A DNA stretch of 64,000 nt, taken from contig JAIBCL010000016.1 of the NCBI GenBank assembly GCA_019694165.1, forward strand, positions 1 through 64,000, given 5' to 3'. Shown one piece after another: positions 26,805-34,718 of the stretch (its first letter is position 1; each line of letters starts with the position of its first letter). Below the pieces are notes generated by a model that had not been told where the DNA came from, did not search any database, and saw only the letters and a list, made by a program, of their open reading frames with translations. Position numbers and translations under genes: made by a program. Source of the DNA: Verrucomicrobiaceae bacterium. Lineage in GTDB: Bacteria; Verrucomicrobiota; Verrucomicrobiia; Verrucomicrobiales; Verrucomicrobiaceae.

Positions 26805-27530
26805 TCACAGGTTGTTCCCATCGGCTATTGCGTCCTGCACCTCCAGTAACGTCAGCAGCCGTGGGTTGGCCAGCGCCGCCCGTGCCGCTTCACTCTCTGC
26901 CTCCTTTTTGCTTTTGCCTTTGCCACGCCCGAGTTCATGTCCCTGCCAGGATACGATTGACTCAAAAGCTTTCTGGTGGTCAGGACCTTCTTCGCTAACG
27001 ATGCGGTAGCTAGGCGGTGGTCTAGCGTTGCGTTGGATCAATTCTTGAAGGTGTCCTTTGGGATTCAATTCCAAAGGCGAGTTCGCGAGAGCCGCAAGCT
27101 CATTGCTACAAGCACGAACGATAAATGCCGCCGCCGCTTCAAGCCCGGCGTCCAGGAATATCGAGCCCACGAGAGCTTCGAACACATCGGCGAGAGTGTT
27201 CTCACGTGACCGCCCACCGTTGGCCTCTTCACCACGGCCCATTATCATGTATTCGCCAAGATTAAAACTGAGTGCGACCCGAGCCAGAGCTCTGGTTGAA
27301 ACAAGCTGCGCTCTTGCCTTGGTCAGCACACCTTCATCAGCAGATCGCAGTCGGCGGAACAATTCGTCCGACAAGACGAGTTGCAGCACTGCATCGCCGA
27401 GGAACTCGAGGCGTTGATTGTCCACTCTGGGCCTTTGGCTCTCGTAGGCGACACTGGCGTGCGTCAGCGCTTCTATGAGCAGCCGAGGATTGAGAAACTT
27501 GTGTTCGATGACTGATTCCAAAGGCTCCAT
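26805..27530 (-). CDS. rnc: Ribonuclease III
   Basis: 241 residues from ATG 27530 (MEPLESVIEHKFLNPRLLIE); an ATG at 27560 (MRRFYGDR) is the alternative, and starts further upstream run into the tRNA. Double-strand-specific endoribonuclease for rRNA and mRNA processing. The catalytic signature NQRLEFLGDAVLQLVLSDEL is present, with the second acidic block ENTLADVFEALVGSIFLDAG. The C-terminal double-stranded RNA-binding domain (NPKGHLQELIQRNA, GRGKGKSKKEAESEAARAAL) is complete. It follows tRNA-His on the same strand by 54 bp. Confidence 0.95.
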   Translation of the reverse strand: MEPLESVIEHKFLNPRLLIEALTHASVAYESQRPRVDNQRLEFLGDAVLQLVLSDELFRRLRSADEGVLTKARAQLVSTRALARVALSFNLGEYMIMGRGEEANGGRSRENTLADVFEALVGSIFLDAGLEAAAAFIVRACSNELAALANSPLELNPKGHLQELIQRNARPPPSYRIVSEEGPDHQKAFESIVSWQGHELGRGKGKSKKEAESEAARAALANPRLLTLLEVQDAIADGNNL

Positions 27531-27584
27531 GTGCTGCCGATCACCGTAAAACCGCCGCATAAGCCAAGCCGGCCCGGGCATATA

Positions 27585-27660
27585 TGGGGTGACCGACGGG
27601 ATTCGAACCCGCAACAACCAGAATCACAATCTGGGGCTCTACCTTTGAACTACGGTCACC
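27585..27660 (-). tRNA. tRNA-His (GTG)
   Basis: On the minus strand the gene starts GGTGACCGTAGTTCAAAGGT and ends GGTCACCCCA, with CCA encoded. The anticodon arm CCAGA-TTGTGAT-TCTGG gives anticodon GTG. The T arm GCGGG-TTCGAAT-CCCGT is canonical. The extra 5' G opposite the discriminator C, diagnostic for tRNA-His, is encoded. 76 bases including CCA and G-1. Confidence 0.97.
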
Positions 27661-27753
27661 ATCTCCGATGGGGAGGGCGTGGAACGTAACGTCTCTGCTC
27701 GGATGCGCCAGCAAAAAACCAAATCGTTTGCCAGCAGTTCTTCCCTCCTTCGC

Positions 27754-28329
27754 CTACTTGCCGCCATTCTTGGCCAGCGTCTGGCTCTCCGGTGAGAGGC
27801 TGGCAAGCGGCACTTTGTGAACGATTCCGGTCGAAACGACCTTCAAGAGGACGAAATCCGATCCTTCCAAGCCCTCGAATGTGGCCTCGATGCTTGCTCC
27901 GGCAGTATTCGTCCATTTCAGGGCTGTGGGAGAGGTGCCAGCGGTGGGTGCACCGCCGGCGGAAGCTGCGGGCGGAGCCGCGCCTCCGCCGGTAAAGCTC
28001 GCGCCATCTTGAATCCATTGCTTCAGAGCGGCTATTTGAGGTGGCGTCATGCGATTCTTCCCCTTCGGAGGCATGACGGAATCGTCGCTGTCATCGGCGG
28101 TGACATTCAGCACGATGCCGCTGATGTCTGGTTGGCCCGCCTTCACATGTTTGGCGTAGTCCCCTGGCTTCCCGATGTCGAACTTGCCCTTCACCTTCTT
28201 CGAGGCGCTGTGGCATTCGGAGCATTTCTGATTCAAGACGGGCAGGACGTCCTTCTTGAAGTCAACGGCACCGGCATTGGCTGCCAGCAGCATGGCTATG
28301 ACCAGCGAGAGTGAGGCTGTGAGTTTCAT
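27754..28329 (-). CDS. Secreted PSCyt1-type cytochrome c domain fused to an SHD1-like domain
   Basis: 191 residues with a signal peptide (MKLTASLSLVIAMLLAANAG). Residues 23-105 are a planctomycete/verrucomicrobial PSCyt1-type domain: FKKDVLPVLNQKCSECHSAS with one CxxCH heme site and the closing MPPKGKNRMTPPQIAALKQW, where the Met is the likely second ligand. After a Gly/Ala/Pro linker, residues 138-185 (KWTNTAGASIEATFEGLEGS, then HKVPLASLSPESQ) look like an SHD1 beta-domain common in PVC proteins. It is probably an exported heme protein. The large DUF1592 or PSD1 cytochromes that usually carry PSCyt1 are absent; this is a short stand-alone version. Confidence 0.82.
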   Translation of the reverse strand: MKLTASLSLVIAMLLAANAGAVDFKKDVLPVLNQKCSECHSASKKVKGKFDIGKPGDYAKHVKAGQPDISGIVLNVTADDSDDSVMPPKGKNRMTPPQIAALKQWIQDGASFTGGGAAPPAASAGGAPTAGTSPTALKWTNTAGASIEATFEGLEGSDFVLLKVVSTGIVHKVPLASLSPESQTLAKNGGK

Positions 28330-28410
28330 GGTGGAGAGTGGCGCAGAGAATAGTCAGGAATCACAAATCACGCAATCTTGGCTTTTGCAGGACATGAACG
28401 GCCCCGTCAG

Positions 28411-28446
28411 CAAAAAGCCTCCCGGCTGCGCGCCAGGAGGCTCCTG
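28411..28446 (-). terminator. Rho-independent terminator of the barrel gene
   Basis: On the minus strand AGGAGCCTCC, a loop of TGGCGCGCAGCCG and GGAGGCTTTTTG follow: a GC-rich stem closed by a T run, 38 bp after the stop of the outer-membrane protein gene at 28484. Confidence 0.8.
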
Positions 28447-28483
28447 CGAAAGGATGGATCGCCAACTTGGATGCAGTTCCCGA

Positions 28484-29284
28484 TCAGAACTTCACACTGA
28501 GGCTGACGCCGCCGTAGAGCTTGTCGTCGTCCACGTTGGTGTTGTCCAGCGCAGTCAGGGGAAAGTTTGCCGCGATGTAAGGAGTCAGCGTGGCACGGCT
28601 GCTGAGCTTCACGGGGAAGGCGATGCTCACGCCCACATGAGTGAAGTTGTCGCCGGAGAAATTCCGGTCGTGCCAGCTGTAATCAATGGCATAGCCGATG
28701 TTGGCACCGGGCACGATGCTGAACATGTCATTAATCTTCACCTCGGTGTTCGCGGCAGCCTCGAGGTACCAGCCGTCGATCGCAAAGTCGTAGTAGGTAC
28801 CGATGCCCACGTTCACCGGACCGACGCTGCTGGCCACAGTGAGCCCCACTTCATGACCGTCCTCGAAGGCAGAGTCGAGGTCGCCCATATGATGATACCA
28901 ACGATAGCCAAAGCCGATCTCAGCCGCACCGGCATCGTAAGCTATCCCCGCGCCGAGTTCGAGACGCTGATAGGACTGATTGCCGATGAAGTTGTCACTG
29001 TCGTCAGCCAGAGATCCAAAATTTGCATCGAGAGTGGCCTTCACCTTGTCTACCAGCGGAATGTCGAGCGAGAGGGCTGTGGAAATCCAATTGTCGCCGA
29101 AATCCACGCCACGGAAGAGGTAGCTGGAGTCATATCCGACACTGAGCGTCAGTCCGAGGTCTTCCTCGGGAGCCGGGGCGATTACGGGGTTCTTCGGGTT
29201 CTTGGCAGTAGCCGTGCCAGCAAACGCCGGAAGCGCGAGAGCAAGGCCACCCAGCACTGCGAACATGAGTTTGTTCAATTTCAT
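28484..29284 (-). CDS. Outer-membrane beta-barrel protein
   Basis: 266 residues from ATG 29284 (MKLNKLMFAVLGGLALALPA, then FAG), a clear signal peptide; the ATG at 29338 would place 18 extra residues before it. The mature part consists of alternating beta strands (LTLSVGYDSSYLFRGVDFGD, AEIGFGYRWYHHMG, VNVGIGTYYDFAIDGWYLEA, HVGVSIAFPVKLS) and ends in LYGGVSLSVKF with a terminal Phe, the usual outer-membrane sorting signal. Opening residues such as SSYLFRG recall the TorF/putative porin group. Cargo unknown. It has its own terminator. Confidence 0.8.
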   Translation of the reverse strand: MKLNKLMFAVLGGLALALPAFAGTATAKNPKNPVIAPAPEEDLGLTLSVGYDSSYLFRGVDFGDNWISTALSLDIPLVDKVKATLDANFGSLADDSDNFIGNQSYQRLELGAGIAYDAGAAEIGFGYRWYHHMGDLDSAFEDGHEVGLTVASSVGPVNVGIGTYYDFAIDGWYLEAAANTEVKINDMFSIVPGANIGYAIDYSWHDRNFSGDNFTHVGVSIAFPVKLSSRATLTPYIAANFPLTALDNTNVDDDKLYGGVSLSVKF

Positions 29285-29539
29285 AGGTTGGTTGGTCGTT
29301 GATTTGGTTGTTTGGGTTGGAGGGTGCTTGGCAGCCAAATCCCCGGGTCGGAACGGAGATGATTACCGCGGAACAGCCAAGCCTTGTCTGTCGGAACGCG
29401 CAGTTTTTAACAGAAACTCTAAAATTGAAAAGAGAAAAGTGTGCGAAATTTGGCCTCCCTTGAACACAGCGTGGTGATGCACCGCCTGCGCGGATGAGGG
29501 GCGCTACGGTCGTTCCCTGCTTTCGGAACCCGCAGGGCT

Positions 29540-29776
29540 TCACGTCATATCCGACGAGAGCACCGAGCTGGGATTTCGCAGGGCCAGCATCTGTGCTTGG
29601 GAGATCACCCGGCCTGCGGTGGTGTCGAACCGATAAGCATGACAACTCGGACATGTTACCGCACGAGACACCACGATGGAACCGCAGCCCTCGCACACCT
29701 TGTACTGTTCCGGATGATGGGCGATCTTCTCGGCCTGCTTGACCCGGTTGTCGTTGCTGTCTCCTGATGCGCTCAT
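29540..29776 (-). CDS. Small zinc-ribbon protein
   Basis: 78 residues: a polar N terminus, then KVCEGCGSIVVSRAVTCPSC with two CxxC pairs about 15 residues apart, forming a zinc ribbon, and a C-terminal tail. The type is common as a small conserved protein in Verrucomicrobia; its function is unknown. It lies upstream of the barrel gene on the same strand, 255 bp away. Confidence 0.65.
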   Translation of the reverse strand: MSASGDSNDNRVKQAEKIAHHPEQYKVCEGCGSIVVSRAVTCPSCHAYRFDTTAGRVISQAQMLALRNPSSVLSSDMT

Positions 29777-29926
29777 GTCTTCGATGTCGCTGATTCATAC
29801 GTCGCAGCGTGCTGTTTGGCAACGCGGATGCGGTATTAGGCTCGGGATGTTCTGGTGGCCGTGGCCTCGATCCGGGCACATCCTCTCACTTGCTCGCGTG
29901 TCTCGTTCGCGCCATGTCAGCCCGTG

Positions 29927-30586
29927 ATGAACGCCCCCGCGCTGCTGACCACCGACGCCCTCGCCGAACTTCTCTGGGACTACATGCTCATGGGCCACGC
30001 GCTGCGAGCGAGCGACTTGATCCTCGCTCTCGGCAGCAATGATCTGCGGGTAGCGGAGCATGCCGCAGACTTGTATCTTCGCGGACTTGCGCCGCGCATC
30101 CTCTTTTCCGGCCGTGTCGGCGCCCTGACACGCGGACGTTTTGTGAAGACGGAGGCGGAGACTTTCGCCGATGTGGCCGTGGCCCGTGGTGTGCCGCCCG
30201 AGGCGATCCTGCTGGAGACACGGTCCACGAATACGGGCGAGAACATCCAGTTCAGCCGCGCGCTGCTCGCAGCGCATGGACTCGATCCACGGCGTTTCAT
30301 CGTTGTGCAAAAGCCATACATGGAACGGCGTGCTTACGCCACCTTCATGCGGAACTGGCCCGGCAAGGACATTCTCATGGCCTCGCCGCCGCTTTCGTGG
30401 AGCGAATACCCGACCGAGACGCTTACCAAAGACATCATTATCCCAATTCTCGTCGGCGACCTCCAGCGTATCCGTCTTTATCCGGCCAAGGGCTTCCAAA
30501 TTCCGCAGGAGATACCGGACACCGTGTGGGCAGCCTTTGAGGAGCTTGTGGCACGCGGCTTCACGGGGCACCTCGTGCGCGAGTGA
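29927..30586 (+). CDS. YdcF/DUF218-like protein
   Basis: 219 residues from ATG 29927. DUF218 features: ASDLILALGSNDLRVAEHAA near the N terminus, LAPRILFSGRVG, then ETEAETFADVAVARGVPPEA and ILLETRSTNTGENIQFSRAL, then RRFIVVQKPYMERRAYATFM. This family includes YdcF (binds S-adenosylmethionine) and SanA/ElyC envelope proteins. No TM segment or signal peptide is present here, so a cytoplasmic YdcF-like protein is more likely. It converges with recJ. Confidence 0.85.
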   Translation: MNAPALLTTDALAELLWDYMLMGHALRASDLILALGSNDLRVAEHAADLYLRGLAPRILFSGRVGALTRGRFVKTEAETFADVAVARGVPPEAILLETRSTNTGENIQFSRALLAAHGLDPRRFIVVQKPYMERRAYATFMRNWPGKDILMASPPLSWSEYPTETLTKDIIIPILVGDLQRIRLYPAKGFQIPQEIPDTVWAAFEELVARGFTGHLVRE

Positions 30587-30613
30587 CGCGCGGTTTCGGA
30601 AAACGAGCGCCGT

Positions 30614-32329
30614 TTACTCCGCCGCGCGCACGTCCTCGATGAGAAGCTGCCACTGCTCGCTGCCGCGGTAGCTGTTGCGCTGAATACGCAGCGCCACGTC
30701 CCACGGCGGCGGCGGCAGTTGGGCGAAGGGAGCATTGAAATACATCGCATCCATCGACATGCCATTTTGAAACAGCGCTACGCGCAGGTGCTTGTCTTTC
30801 AGTACACGTCCGGGCAGCCGCGGGGATACATTGCGGCAGAGAAAATATGGCTCGGGATTGCGCTGGCCGAAGGGTTCGAGCTGGCGGTACTGATCGAGGA
30901 ACGCTCCGGACACGTCGCAAAGGCTCAGTTCCGCATCCAGTTCGAGCACGGGTCTACGGTCCTCGCCGATGAGCGTGCGGCGCACCACATCATCGAACGC
31001 CATCCGAAAAGCTTCGATCTTCGCCGCCTCAATGGAAAGCCCCGCCGCCATCGCATGACCGCCGCCTTTGAGCAGCAGGCTGCGGCACTCGTTCAGCGCA
31101 TCCACCAGCGACAGGCCGCGGATGCTGCGGCCGCTGCCCTTGCCGATGCCGTTTTCATCGATCGCGATGAGAATCGTCGGCCGGTGAAACAGCCGCGCAA
31201 TGCGCGAGGCCACGATGCCGATCACGCCCGGATGCCACTCGCGGGAGCCCAGCACGATGCCATGCACAGCGTCGATGGGGCCGAGCAGCGCCACCATTGC
31301 CAGCGCCTCGTTCATCACCCGCGTCTCCACGCCTTGGCGCTCGCGATTGTGCGAGTCGAGCAGCGCCGCATACTCACGCGCTTCGGCGGGATCATCCGTG
31401 AGGATGAGATGCAGCGCGGTCAGCGCCGTATCCAGCCGGCCTGCAGCGTTGAGGCGCGGCCCCAGCCGGTAGCCCAGATGGTGCGTCTGCACGAAGCTGT
31501 CCACCCCCGCCACTTCCTTCAGCGCGCGAAGGCCCGCCCGCCGCGTCTGCGCGATGGCCTCCAGCCCACGCCTCACGACGCTGCGATTCTCGCCGATGAG
31601 CGGCACCAAGTCCGCCACCGTGCCCAGTGTGACGAGGTCGAGATGATCCTTCAGGTCGAAGTCCGGCAGGCGGCGCGTCTTGAGCATCGCATGCGCCACT
31701 TTGAATACCAGACCCACCGTGCACAAGTGGTGAAGCACGTCGCCAAGCTGAGGATTTACCAGCGCCACGCACTGCGGCCTGCCAGCCTGCGCCAGCTCGT
31801 GGTGATCCACAATGATGCAATCCACCTCCTGCTCCGCCAGCCACCCCGCCTCCGCCAGCGATGTGGTGCCACAGTCCAGCGCGATGAGCAGATCGGGCCG
31901 CCCATGCTCTTCAAAGCAGCGCGACAGCCCGTCGCGGCTCATGCCATAGCCCTCCTCCATCCGGTGCGGAAGGAAGAGCTTCGAGTCCAGACCGTAGGCG
32001 GCGAGCGTGAGATGCAGCAGCGCCATCGACGTCACTCCATCCACGTCGTAGTCACCGTAAAGAATCACGCGCTGCTTCCGATCGACCGCCTCAAACATCC
32101 GCGCGATCGCCGCCTGCATCTCCGGCAGTGTGAAGGGATCGGTCAGATTCGCCAGCCGCGGCTGCAGGAATTCACGCGCGTCCTCGTCGGACTCGATGCC
32201 GCGCAGCGCGATCAAGCCGCCCACCAGCGGATGCAGCCTGAGACTCTCCGCCAGCCCCGCCGCGCATGCAGGTGGCTGCTTGAGCAGCCAGCGCGGCGGC
32301 ATCGTGTGAGGAGAAATGGCGACGGACAT
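30614..32329 (-). CDS. recJ: Single-stranded-DNA-specific exonuclease RecJ
   Basis: 571 residues from ATG 32329 (MSVAISPHTMPPRWLLKQPP). 5'-3' ssDNA exonuclease for RecF-pathway recombination, mismatch and base-excision repair. The DHH phosphoesterase motifs are in order: RVILYGDYDVDGVTSMALLH, LLIALDCGTTS, CIIVDHHELAQ, HHLGYRLGPRLNAAGRLDTA, then the DHHA1 region GSGRSIRGLSLVDALNECRS with LLKGGGHAMAAGLSIE, and an OB-type C terminus. The length equals E. coli RecJ (577). It is divergent from the DUF3592 gene by 76 bp. Together with recQ at 19595 it provides the classical RecQ-RecJ pair, though not in one operon. Confidence 0.95.
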   Translation of the reverse strand: MSVAISPHTMPPRWLLKQPPACAAGLAESLRLHPLVGGLIALRGIESDEDAREFLQPRLANLTDPFTLPEMQAAIARMFEAVDRKQRVILYGDYDVDGVTSMALLHLTLAAYGLDSKLFLPHRMEEGYGMSRDGLSRCFEEHGRPDLLIALDCGTTSLAEAGWLAEQEVDCIIVDHHELAQAGRPQCVALVNPQLGDVLHHLCTVGLVFKVAHAMLKTRRLPDFDLKDHLDLVTLGTVADLVPLIGENRSVVRRGLEAIAQTRRAGLRALKEVAGVDSFVQTHHLGYRLGPRLNAAGRLDTALTALHLILTDDPAEAREYAALLDSHNRERQGVETRVMNEALAMVALLGPIDAVHGIVLGSREWHPGVIGIVASRIARLFHRPTILIAIDENGIGKGSGRSIRGLSLVDALNECRSLLLKGGGHAMAAGLSIEAAKIEAFRMAFDDVVRRTLIGEDRRPVLELDAELSLCDVSGAFLDQYRQLEPFGQRNPEPYFLCRNVSPRLPGRVLKDKHLRVALFQNGMSMDAMYFNAPFAQLPPPPWDVALRIQRNSYRGSEQWQLLIEDVRAAE

Positions 32330-32405
32330 TAGCGAGCGGAAAGAGTGGCGTGATAGAAGAGTGGCGTGGTTGTATTGAGCACACCCCCGGCGATAGTCAA
32401 AGTGC

Positions 32406-32918
32406 ATGTCTGTAACCGCCGCCTCCTCTACAAGCCTTGGCGACCCGCCCCGCGCAGGCCGCGTCTGGCTCGCTTGCATGGGCCTGGTACTAGTCGCAGC
32501 TGGATTGTTGTTCACCGGCATGCTCTGGCGCGCCTATCAGCGCGCACTGGAGACGCGCGGGTGGCCGGCCGCACCGTGCCGCGTGCTCTTCTCGCTTGTT
32601 CTTTCCGAGCGGCCCACACCCCACTCGCCTGTGGCCTTCCGGCTCGGGCTGCAATACGAGTACGACTTCGCCGGCCGGAAATACATCGGCACCCGCGTGC
32701 GGCGCGTCGAAGGCCCCACGGCCGACAAGGAGAAAGTGGACGCCCTCGCCGCCGAGTATCCCGCCGGAAAAAAAACGGTCTGTTTCATCGACCCGGCAAA
32801 TCCCGCCGAAGCTATTCTCGAGCATGCCACCGAAGCCGCGCTCTACGCCATCTGGTTCCCGCTCCTCTTTGTCATCGGCGGCGGTGTGATGGCCTGGCGG
32901 GCGGTGATTCAGCGCTGA
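32406..32918 (+). CDS. DUF3592 membrane protein
   Basis: 170 residues: an N-terminal TM helix (VWLACMGLVLVAAGLLFTGM), an extracytoplasmic beta-rich segment with WPAAPCRVLFS and YEYDFAGRKYIGTRVR, and a C-terminal TM helix (AIWFPLLFVIGGGVMAWRAV). The YpAGKKTVCFIDPANP-type segment is the DUF3592 hallmark (the family is often adjacent to TM helices; function unknown). Its TGA stop (32916-32918) is also the left copy of the MITE target duplication, so the insertion did not change the protein. Confidence 0.85.
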   Translation: MSVTAASSTSLGDPPRAGRVWLACMGLVLVAAGLLFTGMLWRAYQRALETRGWPAAPCRVLFSLVLSERPTPHSPVAFRLGLQYEYDFAGRKYIGTRVRRVEGPTADKEKVDALAAEYPAGKKTVCFIDPANPAEAILEHATEAALYAIWFPLLFVIGGGVMAWRAVIQR

Positions 32919-33215
32919 GAGCCTGTCCGGTAAATCACTCGAAGCACAAGAACCCCCCCTCACCCCAGCTGCTCTCCCACAGGGAGAGGGCACAAAACGA
33001 GCTGCCGCTCGAATGACAAAACACCATTTTCGCTGTGGCGCGGGAGCGCCCTCGTCTCCCTCTCCCCTGGGGAACCGAGCGACAGCGAGATGGCTGGAGA
33101 AGATGCTTCAAAAGAAGTCCAGCAAAGGGCTGGGGTGAGGGGGGGACGTCTCTGTTTGCTCTCACGCTTTCGTTTGCCTGGCTATGATGATTCAGGGCAT
33201 TTGCCGGACAGGCTC
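32919..33215. mobile_element. 297-bp MITE with IS427-type ends, TGA target duplication
   Basis: The left end GAGCCTGTCCGGTAAAT and the right end (reverse complement GAGCCTGTCCGGCAAAT) differ at one base and match the ends of IS427-type copy B at 6932-7854. TGA flanks both sides (32916-32918, 33216-33218), the TNA pattern also seen for copy B (TTA). There is no transposase inside. A second, internal inverted repeat (CCCCCCTCACCCCAGC at 32953 and its complement at 33129) could fold the interior into a long hairpin. It was probably mobilised in trans by an IS427-type transposase. Confidence 0.9.
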
Positions 33216-33341
33216 TGAGAACCCGCTGGCGAAGCGCCCCGAGCGTCCGGTCAGCGCAGCGCCATTCCAGACAAAATTCCACGGCCCGAGATCGCCGTGA
33301 CGGATGAGAGAGCGTCTCCCTGCCCTCCGCATCGAACCCTA

Positions 33342-33857
33342 TCACTCGCGGCGCGCCCGCAAAGCCGGCGCGCACCTGGATGCATGGCAGCGAAAGACCG
33401 GCAGCTCGCGTGTCAGCCCCTCGAGAAAAGCGGACGTGGAGGTACCCATCTGCTCCGCCCCCATGCGCAGGTAAAATCCAGACGCACTTGGATCGGACTC
33501 GATCTCGAACGTCTCGAAACCCAGCGCGCTTGCCCGCTGCTGCGAGTGGCGAAAGAGCGCGCTTCCGACTCCGCGCCCCATATCGCCAGGCCGCACCCAG
33601 AGATGTTCAAGCCGCAGAATGCCGCCGTCACGCACGAGCGCGGCAAAGCCGGCGATGCTTCCCGCCTTGCGAGCGGCGAAGACCTCGTGCGTGGCGATGA
33701 ATTCCGCAGTGATGGTGAGCGCTGCACGCCACTGCTCGATCCACGCATCCGGATAGCCCCAGTGCCGCTTCGCGGCGAAGGCGATCTCCGTGAGAGCATC
33801 GGCTTCACCGGGAAGTGCGGCCGAAATCAAGACACGCTGCGATGGGTGATCGGTCAT
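33342..33857 (-). CDS. GNAT-family N-acetyltransferase
   Basis: 171 residues with the GNAT fold order: EADALTEIAFAAKRHWGYPD, then EVFAARKAGSIAGFAALVRD, LEHLWVRPGDMGRGVGSALF (acetyl-CoA pyrophosphate loop, RGVG) and LGFETFEIESDPSASGFYLR with YLRMGA. The substrate is unknown. Its ATG overlaps the stop of the upstream acetyltransferase gene by four bases (ATGA), so the two are translationally coupled. Confidence 0.85.
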   Translation of the reverse strand: MTDHPSQRVLISAALPGEADALTEIAFAAKRHWGYPDAWIEQWRAALTITAEFIATHEVFAARKAGSIAGFAALVRDGGILRLEHLWVRPGDMGRGVGSALFRHSQQRASALGFETFEIESDPSASGFYLRMGAEQMGTSTSAFLEGLTRELPVFRCHASRCAPALRARRE

Positions 33858-34285
33858 GGATCGAGCTTGAACGACACCATCACCGCTGGTTTCTCGACTC
33901 CGCCTGCCGCGGCATACAGTTTGCGCGCCGCTTCATTGCCCTCGTCGGTCAGCACCCAGGCCGCGCGGCAGCCGAGCGCACGCGCATGATCGAACAACGC
34001 CGCCAAGAGCCCCCTGCCGATCCCCTGCCCCTGATGCGGCGGCGCGACGCCGACCTCGTTCACCCACAGTTCCGGCGGCTTGTCGGGATGCACATAATGA
34101 ACTGCCGATGCCATGCCGATCACATGCCCTTCGAGCAACGCCACGGCGAGATGATGGCGTGGATCGGCAAAGAACTCCGCGCACCAGCGCGCATCGATGG
34201 CGTGGTCAAAGACTCCGTGAGCCACATGGTCGAGCACCGACGACTCGGACGGAGCGAGCACGCGGATGACGATGGAAGCATTCAC
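33854..34285 (-). CDS. GNAT-family N-acetyltransferase
   Basis: 143 residues: LAVALLEGHVIGMASAVHYV, ELWVNEVGVAPPHQGQGIGR (acetyl-CoA loop, HQGQGIGRG) and ALGCRAAWVLTDEGNEAARK with LYAAAGG. The EGNEAARKLYAAAGG end is typical of AAC(3)-I/Rim-like GNATs, but the substrate cannot be told. It forms a two-gene unit with the following acetyltransferase by an ATGA overlap. Confidence 0.85.
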   Translation of the reverse strand: MNASIVIRVLAPSESSVLDHVAHGVFDHAIDARWCAEFFADPRHHLAVALLEGHVIGMASAVHYVHPDKPPELWVNEVGVAPPHQGQGIGRGLLAALFDHARALGCRAAWVLTDEGNEAARKLYAAAGGVEKPAVMVSFKLDP

Positions 34286-34310
34286 GGCGCAGAAAACTGG
34301 AAGTCATGCT

Positions 34311-34688
34311 TCAATCATACGGCAGCTCATCGGGATCGATGCCAACGTAATCCGGCTCGGGGTCGCTCTCGAACTGAACGGCATCGACGGCAGCATGCCC
34401 GAGCATGGCAGCCTTCGTCACGCGATGCATGCCATCCATCACGCCACCGTCAGCGGACAAGATGATGGCGTAGCTCAGATCAGCTCCATCCATCAAACGG
34501 GCGTGATTCGCGACAGCCCGGCAGGTTGGAATGTCGCCATGTGAAAACCAAAACGGCTCGTCCAGCTCGCGGATCGCCGTGAGCGGCACCCGGATGCGTG
34601 GCAAGTGCTGGGCGAGCCGGATCAATCGATCCACATCCCACGCCAGCAGTCCGCGCTCCGATTGCCTGAAATGGTACTGCTTTCTCAT
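34311..34688 (-). CDS. Conserved hypothetical protein, ParB/Srx-like
   Basis: 125 residues. IRVPLTAIRELDEPFWFSHG, then SYAIILSADGGVMDGMHRVT with KAAMLG, recalls the ParB/sulfiredoxin fold, whose core motif is (D/N)G-x-HR. No DNA-binding helix-turn-helix follows, so this is not a chromosome-partition ParB. It sits between the DEAD-box gene and the acetyltransferases on the same strand. Function not assigned. Confidence 0.65.
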   Translation of the reverse strand: MRKQYHFRQSERGLLAWDVDRLIRLAQHLPRIRVPLTAIRELDEPFWFSHGDIPTCRAVANHARLMDGADLSYAIILSADGGVMDGMHRVTKAAMLGHAAVDAVQFESDPEPDYVGIDPDELPYD

Positions 34689-34718
34689 CGCCGCGGCTTC
34701 AGACGCCGGCGCAGTGCC

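Noticed and set aside
30719..32332. A 537-codon plus-strand open frame opposite recJ
   Set aside because: All RecJ motifs are on the minus strand; the antisense product is Arg/His/Gln-rich without family features.
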